Shown piece after piece: positions 33,852 through 42,874 of a DNA stretch of 64,000 nucleotides. The DNA comes from Phoenicibacter sp963592435 (lineage in GTDB: Bacteria; Actinomycetota; Coriobacteriia; Coriobacteriales; Eggerthellaceae): contig CAVAWT010000008.1 in assembly GCA_963592435.1 (NCBI GenBank), positions 1 through 64,000 on the forward strand, in the 5' to 3' direction. Numbering within the stretch: position 1 is the first letter of the stretch; every line of letters begins with the position of its first letter. The notes under the pieces are model-generated. The model ran no database searches and was not told where the DNA came from. It was given only the letters and a program-made list of their open reading frames with translations. Both the position numbers and the translations under genes were made by a program.

Positions 33852-36353
33852 TTATCCCCTTTGAGTTGCGCCTGTTGCACCTGAGACTTTTGTTACAACT
33901 TTGTTGTGAAGTTTTTCAACTTCAGCAGACTCGAGAGTCTTTTCTAAAGACAGATATGTCAATTTGAAGCTCATCGACTTCTTGCCAACACCAACTGTCA
34001 CTGGATTTCTGTAAACATCCACTAAACTTGCATTTGACAAAAGCTTACCACCTGCAGAAGTGATGACTTGCATCATTTTTTCGCAAGTAACATCCTCATC
34101 AACAACAAAGTTTTGATCCATCTCAATTGCAGGGAACTCTGAAACTGTGACATATTCCTTCGAATCATTTGAAGAAGAAACGCAAGCATCGAAGTCAAGC
34201 TCAAAAGCAACGACGCCCTCTTCAATGTCATAATCTGCCGCAATTTGTGGATGAATCTCGCCTACCCAACCAATAAGAGTTCCTTTACTGTGCATCTCTG
34301 CAATTCTTCCAGGCATCAAGAATGGATAGTTTTGCGCCTCAACTGCTTTAAAACGCACTTTAACGAAATTTAGAGCATTAGCGACTTGCTCCAAGCAACC
34401 TTTTCCATCAAAGAAATCGAATTTTTGAGTTTCACCATCCCACGTTTTTTCATGAGAAAAACCACTCATAACTCCAGCAATTTTAGTCTTTTCCTTTGGG
34501 AGTTTTCCGTCTTTCGTGGTTGAAAACACAGTGCCGATTTCATAGAGCGAAACTCTCTTTGCGCCGTGGTTTAAGTTAAAAGCAACTGAAGTCATGAGCC
34601 CTGGCAAAATTGATTGACGAAGTTTGTTTTCTTCAGTGTTAAGTGGATTGATCACTTCGACGCTCAGTGTTTCAGCATTCACTTTCGGTTTAAACTTTGT
34701 TATGTCATCCTCCGAGTTAAACGAATAGGACATCGTTTCATTTAGACCACATGCGCGAAGCGTTCTGTCAACAACTCTTCTCACTTTGTCTTTTTCTGTT
34801 AACTTGCCAACACGCTTTGCACTTTTTGGCAGGGTGGAAGGCACTCTGTCTTCTCCCCAAATCCTCAATACCTCTTCATAAAGATCAATCTCGCGTGTTA
34901 AATCAGGTCTGAAAGTTGGACGCACGACTTTGAAATCATCTCCATCTTCTGTTACTAGACAACCAAGCTTTTCTAACACGTTTTTGACGAAATCGTTTGG
35001 AATGTTATCTCCAACAAATTGATTAAAACGTGAGGTTCGATAAGTCAAAGTCTCAACTTCAGGCTTTTTCTTCCAAACATCAACTAAACCAAAGTTGCCG
35101 TCACCATCGCTTAAAATCTCGCCTCCAGCGACCTTTTGAATTAGAGTAGCAGCAATTTTTGCGCGCTTGTCTATGTCGTAGCAATCAACTTCTCGCTCAT
35201 AGCGCATTGACGACTCGCTGAAAAGACCAAGATTGCGAGAAGTGCGAGAGGTGGAACCTGGCTCAAAAGTCGCAGTCTCCAAGCAGACATTTGTCGTTTT
35301 GTCTGTTATCTCAGAATTGAGACCACCCATGACACCTGCGAGACCAACAGGCCCAGCACTTTGCGTTGTTATGAGTGTCATATCTTCAGTCAACTTACGT
35401 TGCTGGCCGTCAAGTGTTGTTAGGGTCTCACCTGACTCGGCAGCACGCACAATAATATGTGCCTTGTCCTGCCCATTTTTCAACCAGTCAAGGTCAAATG
35501 AGTGGAGCGGCTGCCCATAAAGAAAGAGGATGTAGTTTGTCACATCGACAATGTTGTTAACTGAACGTTGACCCATGCTCTCCAACTTTTCTTTCAACCA
35601 ATCAGGGCTTGGTCCAACTTTAACATCTTTTATGACACATGCAGAATATCGAGGACAACGATTCTCATCTTCGATTGTCACTTCAACTTCGTCAAATACA
35701 CTCTTGTCTGACAATTTACAATCTGTCTCAGCTAAATCCTTATCCAGAGGATCTACCCAGTCCTCATCATTCATTGCAGCAAATTCGCGAGCCAATCCTC
35801 TCACTGATAGGCAATCAGGTCTATTAGGTGTGATTTCTAAATCAAGAACAACATCGTTTTTGTTAAGATATTGTGCAAGAGGCATTCCGACTGGGGCATC
35901 TTCAGGCAAAATCATGATTCCATCATGATCACTTCCTAGACCCAATTCTCGCGCAGAACAATTCATTCCATTTGAAACAACGCCACGAAGTTTTGATTTT
36001 TTGATTTTCACTTCCCCTGGCAAAACTGCGCCAACCATCGATGTTACAATGTGATCTCCCTCATTAAAATTTTGGGCACCACAAACAATTTGCAACGGTG
36101 TTGGATTTCCATCATCGTCAACATTGTTGTCGCCAACGTCAACAAGACAAACCCACATATGGTCAGAATCTGGGTGTTTTTCTTTTTTAACAACTTTTGC
36201 TGTCACAATTTTGTCAAAATTTTCTCCAAGCTTCTTAACTCCCTCAACGCCTGTTCCAGTCAAATCGAGGCGATCGCAAAGGGCTTGAACTTCCTCTTCA
36301 TTCGAGAAAGGAACTTTTGTGTATTCATTTATCCACTTTAGAGGTGCTAACAT
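33852..36353 (-). CDS. pheT: Phenylalanyl-tRNA synthetase, beta subunit
   Basis: This 833-aa subunit of the tetrameric PheRS carries the N-terminal tRNA-binding OB fold (about 40-155: HPDSDHMWVCLVDVG). Next come the B3/B4 editing region (VEVTIEDENRCPRYSA), the B5 domain (EVETLTYRTSRFNQFVG), a catalytically inactive class II-like domain, and the C-terminal ferredoxin-fold anticodon-binding domain (SEFPAIEMDQNFVVDEDV). Length is normal for bacteria. AGGAG precedes ATG 36353. pheS is 24 nt upstream. Confidence 0.97.
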   Translation of the reverse strand: MLAPLKWINEYTKVPFSNEEEVQALCDRLDLTGTGVEGVKKLGENFDKIVTAKVVKKEKHPDSDHMWVCLVDVGDNNVDDDGNPTPLQIVCGAQNFNEGDHIVTSMVGAVLPGEVKIKKSKLRGVVSNGMNCSARELGLGSDHDGIMILPEDAPVGMPLAQYLNKNDVVLDLEITPNRPDCLSVRGLAREFAAMNDEDWVDPLDKDLAETDCKLSDKSVFDEVEVTIEDENRCPRYSACVIKDVKVGPSPDWLKEKLESMGQRSVNNIVDVTNYILFLYGQPLHSFDLDWLKNGQDKAHIIVRAAESGETLTTLDGQQRKLTEDMTLITTQSAGPVGLAGVMGGLNSEITDKTTNVCLETATFEPGSTSRTSRNLGLFSESSMRYEREVDCYDIDKRAKIAATLIQKVAGGEILSDGDGNFGLVDVWKKKPEVETLTYRTSRFNQFVGDNIPNDFVKNVLEKLGCLVTEDGDDFKVVRPTFRPDLTREIDLYEEVLRIWGEDRVPSTLPKSAKRVGKLTEKDKVRRVVDRTLRACGLNETMSYSFNSEDDITKFKPKVNAETLSVEVINPLNTEENKLRQSILPGLMTSVAFNLNHGAKRVSLYEIGTVFSTTKDGKLPKEKTKIAGVMSGFSHEKTWDGETQKFDFFDGKGCLEQVANALNFVKVRFKAVEAQNYPFLMPGRIAEMHSKGTLIGWVGEIHPQIAADYDIEEGVVAFELDFDACVSSSNDSKEYVTVSEFPAIEMDQNFVVDEDVTCEKMMQVITSAGGKLLSNASLVDVYRNPVTVGVGKKSMSFKLTYLSLEKTLESAEVEKLHNKVVTKVSGATGATQRG

Positions 36354-36377
36354 TTTCTTTTCTCCTTTCTCTTCCTC

Positions 36378-37439
36378 TTAAAACTGCCTCAAGAAACGTT
36401 CATCACCCTGCAAGAGCATTCGCAAGTCGGGAACGTCATATTTCAAACATGCAATGCGCTCAACGCCCATGCCGAAAGCAAACCCAGAATAAACCTCAGG
36501 GTCAATTCCGCTCATCTCTAACACATTTGGGTCAACCATACCGCAACCCAAAATCTCAAGCCAACCAGTGCCTTTGCACATCCTGCAGCCTTTTCCGCCA
36601 CAAATGCCACAAGAGACATCTGCCTCACATGATGGCTCAGTGAACGGGAAATAGTGAGCACGAAAACGCGTTTTTCTTGTCTGTCCAAAAAGCTCCTTGC
36701 AAACAAATTCGAGAGTGCCTTTTAAGTCTCCAAAAGTGATCCCTTTGTCGACGACTAAACCCTCAATTTGATGAAACTGTGGCAAATGTGAAGGGTCTGC
36801 AACGTCTCTTCTGTAAACTTTGCCAGGTGCTATGACATAGATCGGCAACTCTTCGTCTTCCATGGAATGCACCTGAACGCCAGATGTTTGTGTGCGCAAC
36901 AACACGTCGCTCTCACCAGTCACTTTTGCAACATCTCCAGAATTGTCAACGCAATAAAACGTGTCCTGCATGCTTCGAGAAGGATGATCGGCAGGCGCAT
37001 TTAGAGCTGTGAAGTTATAATAATCTGTCTCGACTTCGCGCCCGTGTTTAACAGTGTAGCCAAGTCCCAAAAAAATGTCTGTGCACTCATCAATTATGTT
37101 GGAGATGAGGTGCTGTGTTCCAACATAGGGCGCGCGTCCAGGAAGAGTCACGTCAACAGAAGATGCTGCAATTCTCGCCTTCATTTCAGCTTGCTTAAGC
37201 TCTTCTTTTTTCTGCGACAACCTCTCTTCAAGCTGGGTTCTTGCAGAGTTTACGAGTTTACCAACTTCAGCTCGATCTTCTTTTGCAACATTTCCCATGT
37301 TGCGAAGATAACCAGTCAGGGAGCCAGATTTGCCCACAACTGCAACGCGCACATTTTCAAGCGCGTCGCTGGAATCTGACTCATTAATTTTTTTTGTTAC
37401 ATCATCAACAAGCTGATGAATCTCTTCAATCAAAGACAT
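36378..37439 (-). CDS. pheS: Phenylalanyl-tRNA synthetase, alpha subunit
   Basis: This 353-aa catalytic subunit has an N-terminal coiled coil (about 1-95) that contacts tRNA. The class II core follows, with HPSRSMQDTFY, motif 2 around FHQIEGLVVD, the Cys-rich CGICGGKGCRMCKGTGWLEILG stretch and motif 3 FGMGVERIACLKY. A GGAG site lies upstream. The leader before it is only about 60 nt, so there is no room for a T-box riboswitch. Confidence 0.97.
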   Translation of the reverse strand: MSLIEEIHQLVDDVTKKINESDSSDALENVRVAVVGKSGSLTGYLRNMGNVAKEDRAEVGKLVNSARTQLEERLSQKKEELKQAEMKARIAASSVDVTLPGRAPYVGTQHLISNIIDECTDIFLGLGYTVKHGREVETDYYNFTALNAPADHPSRSMQDTFYCVDNSGDVAKVTGESDVLLRTQTSGVQVHSMEDEELPIYVIAPGKVYRRDVADPSHLPQFHQIEGLVVDKGITFGDLKGTLEFVCKELFGQTRKTRFRAHYFPFTEPSCEADVSCGICGGKGCRMCKGTGWLEILGCGMVDPNVLEMSGIDPEVYSGFAFGMGVERIACLKYDVPDLRMLLQGDERFLRQF

Positions 37440-37499
37440 ATTAATTTATCTCCTAGGAGGTCTAAAAAATTTATTAACTACTCAATTATAAAACACAAT

Positions 37500-39554
37500 T
37501 TAGCGCGCGTGACGTTTGCGCGATTTTCTGGCGCATCTTTTTAGATCAGCAAGCACATCTTTTTCTTCATCACCGGTAATTCTTGCCTTCGCACTAACGA
37601 TTTCGTCACGTAGGCGTGCAGCCTCTTCAAAATCACACGCTTTAGATGCTTCAAACATTTGTTCCTGCAAAGAGTCGATTATTCTCATTACTTCTTCTCT
37701 TGAATAATTTGCTAATTCCTTATTAACATCTTCAGCAGAAATTTCAGAGATATCTTTAATTTTTTCAGTTATGTCAGAAATTTGCTTGCGTATTGTTTTG
37801 GGCTCAATTCCGTGCTCTGCGTTATATTCTTCTTGAATTTCGCGTCTGCGACGAGTCTCTTCCACGGCAGCCTTCAAAGAGTCAGTCTCTTTGTCAGCAT
37901 ACATAATCACTTTGCCTGAGACGTTTCTTGCGGCGCGTCCTATTGTTTGGATGAGTGAGCGCTTGTTTCGCAAGAAACCCTCTTTGTCGGCGTCAAGAAT
38001 TGCAACGAGACTCACTTCTGGTAAGTCAAGTCCCTCACGCAAAAGATTGATTCCGACAAGGCAGTCAAACTTTCCAGCACGCAAATCTCTCAAAATTTCA
38101 ACTCGCTCAAGCGTTGCAACGTCAGAGTGCATATATCTGGCCTTTACTTCTTGGTCAAGAAGGTGATCGGTCAGCGCCTCTGCCATTTTTTTTGTTAGAG
38201 TTGTGATCAAAACACGTTCGTTTTTTTCTGCTCTTTCCTTCACTTCATCAATGACGTCATCGACTTGTGACGCAATCGGACGCACTTCTACGATTGGATC
38301 AAGAAGTCCAGTTGGGCGAATGATCTGCTCAACCGTTTTTTCACTAACTCTTTCCTCATAATCACCAGGAGTTGCTGAGACATAAATAAACTGCGGAATC
38401 TTTTCTTCAAATTCATCGAAACGAAGCGGACGATTGTCCAGTGCCGACGGAAGACGAAAACCATGCTCAACGAGAGTTACCTTTCTTGATCTGTCACCTT
38501 CATGCATTCCCCTGATTTGTGGAATTGTCACATGCGACTCATCAATTATGCAAAGCATGTCGTCTGGAAAATAGTCAATTAAAGTGTTTGGTGGCTCTCC
38601 AGCATTTCGACCGTCTAAGTGACGAGAATAATTCTCAATTCCAGAGCAAAAACCAACAGAATCAATCATTTCCAAATCATAGGAAGTTCGCATTTCCAAG
38701 CGTTCAGCTTCCAAAAGCTTGTTGTCACTCTTTAATTCCTCAAGACGTTTTTGCAACTCTTCCTGAATTGTCTTAATTGCATTGTTTAGTTTTGGACGCG
38801 CTGTGACATAATGAGACGCTGGCCAGATTGGAGTTTTGTCAAGCTCTTTTATGACTTCTCCTGTCAACCGATCAACAATAGCCAGCTCTTCAATTTCATC
38901 GCCCCAAAATTCAACATGAACGGGATTGTCATCATAAGGCGGAAAGATGTCGACGCAATCACCTCGAACGCGAAAACACCCTCTGTTTAAGTCATAATCG
39001 TTTCTGTCATATTGAATGTCTATCAAGCTTTTAATTAAAACATCTCGATCAATCTCTTCATCTCTGTCAAGAAAGACCGCCATTCCAGCATAGTCTTCAG
39101 GCGATCCAATTCCATAAATGCAAGAAACTGAGGCAACAACGATCACATCGCGCCTAGACAAAAGGGCACTCGTTGCAGCATGGCGCAATTTTTCAACCTC
39201 TTCATTTATTGAAGCATCTTTTTCTATGAATGTGTCAGAAGATGGAACGTAGGCCTCTGGCTGGTAATAGTCGTAATATGACACGAAATAGACAACAGCG
39301 TTGTCAGGAAAGAAATGTTGCAACTCACCTGCGAGTTGAGCTGCTAGAGTTTTGTTTGGCGCCATAACAAGTGTTGGCTTTTGAACCTCCTCGATGAGCT
39401 TTGCCATCGTATAGGTTTTTCCAGAGCCTGTGACGCCAAGCAGAGTTTGGTAGCGAAGGTTTTCTCTGACACCCTTCGCTAACTCTTTAATTGCTTTTGG
39501 TTGATCTCCGCTTGGGGAATAATCACTGACAACATGAATCCCAGATTTTTTCAC
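37500..39554 (-). CDS. uvrB: Excinuclease ABC subunit B
   Basis: This is the damage-verifying helicase-like subunit of nucleotide-excision repair. The 684-aa protein shows the Walker A VTGSGKTYTMA, the damage-probing beta-hairpin region YYDYYQPEAYVP, DESH, the helicase C-terminal motifs (INLLREGLDLPEVSLVAILDADKEG) and a C-terminal UVR domain. Initiation is at GTG 39554 with AAGGA upstream. It overlaps the end of coaE by 32 nt, an arrangement also seen in other actinobacteria. Confidence 0.97.
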   Translation of the reverse strand: MKKSGIHVVSDYSPSGDQPKAIKELAKGVRENLRYQTLLGVTGSGKTYTMAKLIEEVQKPTLVMAPNKTLAAQLAGELQHFFPDNAVVYFVSYYDYYQPEAYVPSSDTFIEKDASINEEVEKLRHAATSALLSRRDVIVVASVSCIYGIGSPEDYAGMAVFLDRDEEIDRDVLIKSLIDIQYDRNDYDLNRGCFRVRGDCVDIFPPYDDNPVHVEFWGDEIEELAIVDRLTGEVIKELDKTPIWPASHYVTARPKLNNAIKTIQEELQKRLEELKSDNKLLEAERLEMRTSYDLEMIDSVGFCSGIENYSRHLDGRNAGEPPNTLIDYFPDDMLCIIDESHVTIPQIRGMHEGDRSRKVTLVEHGFRLPSALDNRPLRFDEFEEKIPQFIYVSATPGDYEERVSEKTVEQIIRPTGLLDPIVEVRPIASQVDDVIDEVKERAEKNERVLITTLTKKMAEALTDHLLDQEVKARYMHSDVATLERVEILRDLRAGKFDCLVGINLLREGLDLPEVSLVAILDADKEGFLRNKRSLIQTIGRAARNVSGKVIMYADKETDSLKAAVEETRRRREIQEEYNAEHGIEPKTIRKQISDITEKIKDISEISAEDVNKELANYSREEVMRIIDSLQEQMFEASKACDFEEAARLRDEIVSAKARITGDEEKDVLADLKRCARKSRKRHAR

Positions 39555-40116
39555 ATCGTCCTTCTAATTTCTTTAAAGAACAATCATTTTTTATAACATA
39601 ATCGGCGACTGCCTCATATTCTTCATCAAATGGTTGGACACGCATCACCCATGTTAGATCAACAGGTTTTAAGTCGCGTTCTTGCCCACGCGCAAGCTTG
39701 TCGCTTAAACGTGAACTGACCCAAATCACTTTGTCAGCGTCTTTCAAAAAGACATCTTCTTCTCGAGACTCACCATAATAACCAGAATACTCGATAACAA
39801 GCGTGTCACTGTCATCATATTCTTCGAGAACTTTGTCAAGCTCACCTCTTATAAGAGGGAAAAGTGCTCTGTCGATCCTTTCCAGTGCCTCCTTGCTTGA
39901 GAAAACATATTCAGCAAATGCATCACCATCAATTTCGCCATCTGTGACAAAATCACCCTCTTCAAGATCTTCAATCGACGAAATAACACACTCATAACCC
40001 ATAACTCTGTGAGCTATCTTATCAAGGTCTAGAACTTTTGCCCCAAACTCGCCAAACATAGAAGCAACTGTCGACTTGCCATCACAAATACCGCCAATTA
40101 AATAAATAATTTTCAT
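39523..40116 (-). CDS. coaE: Dephospho-CoA kinase
   Basis: This enzyme performs the last step of coenzyme A synthesis. The start at ATG 40116 (GAGGG 4-8 nt upstream) gives 197 aa; earlier in-frame codons precede that site. The P-loop GGICDGKST (about 7-15) is slightly unusual, with Ile-Cys-Asp where most members have Ile-Gly-Ser. It is followed by LDLDKIAHRVMG, the typical CoA-kinase substrate-binding segment. The rest is quite divergent. It lies between rpsA and uvrB, the usual actinobacterial order. Confidence 0.85.
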   Translation of the reverse strand: MKIIYLIGGICDGKSTVASMFGEFGAKVLDLDKIAHRVMGYECVISSIEDLEEGDFVTDGEIDGDAFAEYVFSSKEALERIDRALFPLIRGELDKVLEEYDDSDTLVIEYSGYYGESREEDVFLKDADKVIWVSSRLSDKLARGQERDLKPVDLTWVMRVQPFDEEYEAVADYVIKNDCSLKKLEGRCEKIWDSCCQ

Positions 40117-40150
40117 GATACCCTCTTTTCTTTTCGACGAAAGCAATCAT

Positions 40151-40198
40151 AGAGATGGGCAACACTCCCCTTTTTACTATTTAGCATTGCCCATCTTA
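40151..40198 (-). other. Stem-loop between rpsA and coaE
   Basis: AGATGGGCAA (40153-40162) and TTGCCCATCT (40187-40196) form a perfect 10-bp stem, extendable by one G-T and one A-T pair. It encloses a 24-nt loop. No T-run follows on the minus strand, so it is not a standard terminator. It may be a processing, stability or partial-attenuation element separating abundant rpsA mRNA from coaE. Confidence 0.6.
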
Positions 40199-40207
40199 TT
40201 TTCATAT

Positions 40208-41506
40208 TTATTCCTCGGTAGCCTCGTTCTCGGTTGGCTGTTCTTCATTAACAGTTGCATCTTCTTTAGCAACTTCACCCTCTTCTGTGGCTGGTGCTTC
40301 CTGAGCTTCAACTTCGGCAACTGCTTCTGTTGCTGGAGCTTCGCTTGACTCCACGCCATCTGCGTCCTTTGGTTCTTCAGGTTCTTCCACATGAATTGTG
40401 AATCCAAGTTCTTCGGCCGCCGCTTTGCATGAAAGTGAGATTCTTCTCTTCTCAAGATCATATTCGACGATCTTCACTTTAACTTCATCGCCAACATGCA
40501 CAACTTGCTTAGGCGATTCAATGTGTTGTGTTGCAAGCTCAGAAATGTGTACCAAGCCTTCAACATTTTCTGCAAACTCAACAAAAGCGCCGAATGAGAC
40601 GACATTTGTGACTTTTCCGTCGACGATCATGCCTGCAGGATATTTCGCCATCAAGTCAGTCCATGGATCAGGTTGCGTTTGTTTTAAGCCAAGAGAAATT
40701 CTCTCGCGCTCAAGATCAACGTCAAGAACAACAACTTCGAGCTCATCTCCAACGCTGACAACTTCACTTGGATGATTGACATGGTTCCAAGAAAGCTCTG
40801 AAATGTGCACAAGACCGTCGATTCCGCCAAGATCAACAAATGCACCGAACTCAACGATTGAAGAAACAGTGCCCTTAAGGCGCATTCCCTTAGTCAACTT
40901 GGAAAGAATCTCAGCACGTTCTGCCTTGCGTCCTTCTTCCAAAAGAACTCTGCGAGAAAGAACAACGTTGTTTCTGTTTCTGTCCATCTCGATGATGCGA
41001 GCATCAATTTCTGTGTTGAGGTAGGAATCAAGCTCACGTACGCGACGAATGTCAACAAGAGAAGCAGGCAAGAAACCACGAAGACCGATGTCAATAATGA
41101 GACCGCCCTTGACAACTTCGATGACCTCACCTGTTACAATTTCGCCAGCCTTGAACTTCTCTTCAACTTGTTTCCAAGCAACTTCATACTCTGCGCGCTT
41201 CTTAGACAAAATGAGTCTTCCATCTTTGTCTTCTTTTGTCAAAACGAGTGCCTGGATTTCTTGATCCAGTGAAACGCACTCTGAAGGTGCAACGTCTCTT
41301 CTGATGGAGAGTTCGCGTGCAGGGATGACACCTTCGCTTTTGAATCCAATGTCTACCAAAACTTCATCGTGCTCAATTTTAACAACTTTTCCGCTAACGA
41401 GATCTCCCTCGTTAAACGACGTTATTGAGCCGTCGATTAGGTTAGAAAATTCCTCATCAGTGATGTCGGAAGCTTCAACTACATTGGTGTTCTTAATTTC
41501 GGTCAT
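40208..41506 (-). CDS. rpsA: 30S ribosomal protein S1
   Basis: This 432-aa mRNA-binding ribosomal protein has four S1 OB-fold domains, at about 30-100, 115-185, 200-272 and 285-360. Domains 3 and 4 carry the best consensus (VEFGAFVDLGGIDGLVHISELS and VSFGAFVEFAENVEGLVHISELA). After them comes an acidic Glu/Ala/Pro-rich tail of about 65 residues. The four-domain architecture is typical of Gram-positive S1. AAAGGGG precedes the ATG. The 5' leader is about 120 nt and structured. Confidence 0.96.
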   Translation of the reverse strand: MTEIKNTNVVEASDITDEEFSNLIDGSITSFNEGDLVSGKVVKIEHDEVLVDIGFKSEGVIPARELSIRRDVAPSECVSLDQEIQALVLTKEDKDGRLILSKKRAEYEVAWKQVEEKFKAGEIVTGEVIEVVKGGLIIDIGLRGFLPASLVDIRRVRELDSYLNTEIDARIIEMDRNRNNVVLSRRVLLEEGRKAERAEILSKLTKGMRLKGTVSSIVEFGAFVDLGGIDGLVHISELSWNHVNHPSEVVSVGDELEVVVLDVDLERERISLGLKQTQPDPWTDLMAKYPAGMIVDGKVTNVVSFGAFVEFAENVEGLVHISELATQHIESPKQVVHVGDEVKVKIVEYDLEKRRISLSCKAAAEELGFTIHVEEPEEPKDADGVESSEAPATEAVAEVEAQEAPATEEGEVAKEDATVNEEQPTENEATEE

Positions 41507-41537
41507 GAATAAGGACCCCTTTCTAAAATTGTTCTTA

Positions 41538-41631
41538 GGGCCCGAGATTTCCTTTTCTAAACTATAACGAATAAAAACTTCTAAACTCGGGGGCCAATAT
41601 TACCAGTTGCTCGCAAAAAAATTGCAAGCAA
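41538..41631 (-). promoter_or_regulatory. Structured 5' leader of rpsA (two hairpins)
   Basis: On the minus strand, TTGCTTGC and GCGAGCAA (41607-41631) form an 8-bp stem with one G-T pair, right at the predicted transcript start. Further down, CCCGAG (41586-41591) pairs with CTCGGG (41541-41546), with an additional outer GG/CC. The AUG is a further 30 nt down. The arrangement could serve autoregulation by S1, as known for the E. coli rpsA leader, but no sequence similarity to that leader is claimed. Confidence 0.45.
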
Positions 41632-41635
41632 TTTG

Positions 41636-41664
41636 ATTATAACAAAGGATTTTTTGTTGAACAA
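41636..41664 (-). promoter_or_regulatory. Promoter of rpsA
   Basis: On the minus strand TTGTTC (41659-41664) and a perfect TATAAT (41636-41641) are separated by 17 bp. The start of transcription would be near 41629. Confidence 0.6.
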
Positions 41665-41761
41665 GTTTTATTTATTATTTTTTGCTTTACCGTCAAAATT
41701 TAATTATTTTTTTAATTAATGACTGTTAGGCATTATCTATCCTTTATTAAGAGTTTAAAAC

Positions 41762-42874
41762 ATGGGGGTCAGTCCTAAAAATACTGCTATTATATTAGTT
41801 GCAATGAACGGAGATTCACCAAATAATAATTTCTACGAGCAAAAGTCACGCACTTCTCACGGTAATCCTAGATATGCAACAAAAAGCGTAGTTAAACAAA
41901 ATCCGACTAAACAGCAAGCACCACGCTCGCCACATTCGCGTCCTCACTCAAGGGTCACAAACAAATCAAAGCAAATCGCAGAAAATAAAAATCACGCGCT
42001 TAAAGTTATACTCATTATTTTTTTCTTTATTGCAATAATTGCAACCTCGTTTATTTTGTTTATTAGTCCAATAAATTCAGGAAACGCGCCACAAGACCGA
42101 AGACATGACCCGAACACAGATTCACCCAACAGCTTGGCTTCGTCAAACGAACCGAAATATACTCCAAGGCAAGACTTAGGGGATCGTGCAAGCGACCTTC
42201 AGCTCGACCCAAGCAAAAACACTGGCTGGAGGCTCGAGACTGATGGTACAAAAAAGATATATCTAACATTTGATGATGGTCCAAGCGACAATACTGAAAA
42301 CATACTCAACATCCTTGCACAAAACGATGTGAAGGCGACTTTTTTTGTTACAGGGCACTATCCTGAAAAGTTCGGTCTAATAAAGAAGGAATATGACGCA
42401 GGACACAGTGTTGGCATGCACTCATACACTCATGATTATTCAAAAATTTACCCTTCAGTGGACGCATACAAAACAGACCTTGAGAGAATTTCAAACGTTA
42501 TAAAAGATCAAATTGGTTTTGTTCCATTCCTTTTCAGATTTCCAGGTGGATCATCAAATGGAGTGTCAGCTAAGTATTGCGAAGGAATAATGACTCAGTT
42601 GACGACAGAACTTGTTAACGAGGGTTATCAATATTTTGACTGGAACATCTCTTCAGGGGACGCTGGTGGAGATGACATTCCTGCGCAAACACTCATAGAC
42701 AACAGCTGTCAAGATGGCTGGACCAACATTGTGCTTTTAATGCATGACACAGATGCAAAAAAGACGACGACGGAAGCACTTCCGCAAATAATTAAATTTT
42801 ATAAAGAACGTGGATATGAATTTTGTGCTATAAAAAGAGATTCTTTTGCGGTTCACCACAAGGTTTCAAACTAA
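41762..42874 (+). CDS. Membrane-anchored polysaccharide deacetylase (NodB domain)
   Basis: This 370-aa protein has a basic cytosolic N-terminus, a transmembrane helix (about 78-102), a polar linker and a C-terminal NodB homology domain. The domain shows the general-base motif TFDDGPSD, metal ligands in HSVGMHSYTHD, the FRFPGGSS motif and a C-terminal LLMHD. Such enzymes remove acetyl groups from peptidoglycan or other cell-wall glycans on the outer side of the membrane. No good ribosome site is seen before ATG 41762; an in-frame ATG 14 codons later is an alternative. Its stop codon overlaps that of convergent aroE. Confidence 0.9.
   Translation: MGVSPKNTAIILVAMNGDSPNNNFYEQKSRTSHGNPRYATKSVVKQNPTKQQAPRSPHSRPHSRVTNKSKQIAENKNHALKVILIIFFFIAIIATSFILFISPINSGNAPQDRRHDPNTDSPNSLASSNEPKYTPRQDLGDRASDLQLDPSKNTGWRLETDGTKKIYLTFDDGPSDNTENILNILAQNDVKATFFVTGHYPEKFGLIKKEYDAGHSVGMHSYTHDYSKIYPSVDAYKTDLERISNVIKDQIGFVPFLFRFPGGSSNGVSAKYCEGIMTQLTTELVNEGYQYFDWNISSGDAGGDDIPAQTLIDNSCQDGWTNIVLLMHDTDAKKTTTEALPQIIKFYKERGYEFCAIKRDSFAVHHKVSN

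Noticed and set aside
37440..37499. Possible T-box riboswitch in front of aminoacyl-tRNA synthetase genes
   Set aside because: The gaps before pheS, alaS and the MetRS-like gene are 15-60 nt; too short, and no T-box AGGGUGGNACCGCG-like sequence was seen.
40151..40198. Rho-independent terminator after rpsA
   Set aside because: The stem is strong but no run of T follows on the minus strand; kept as a stem-loop of unknown role instead.
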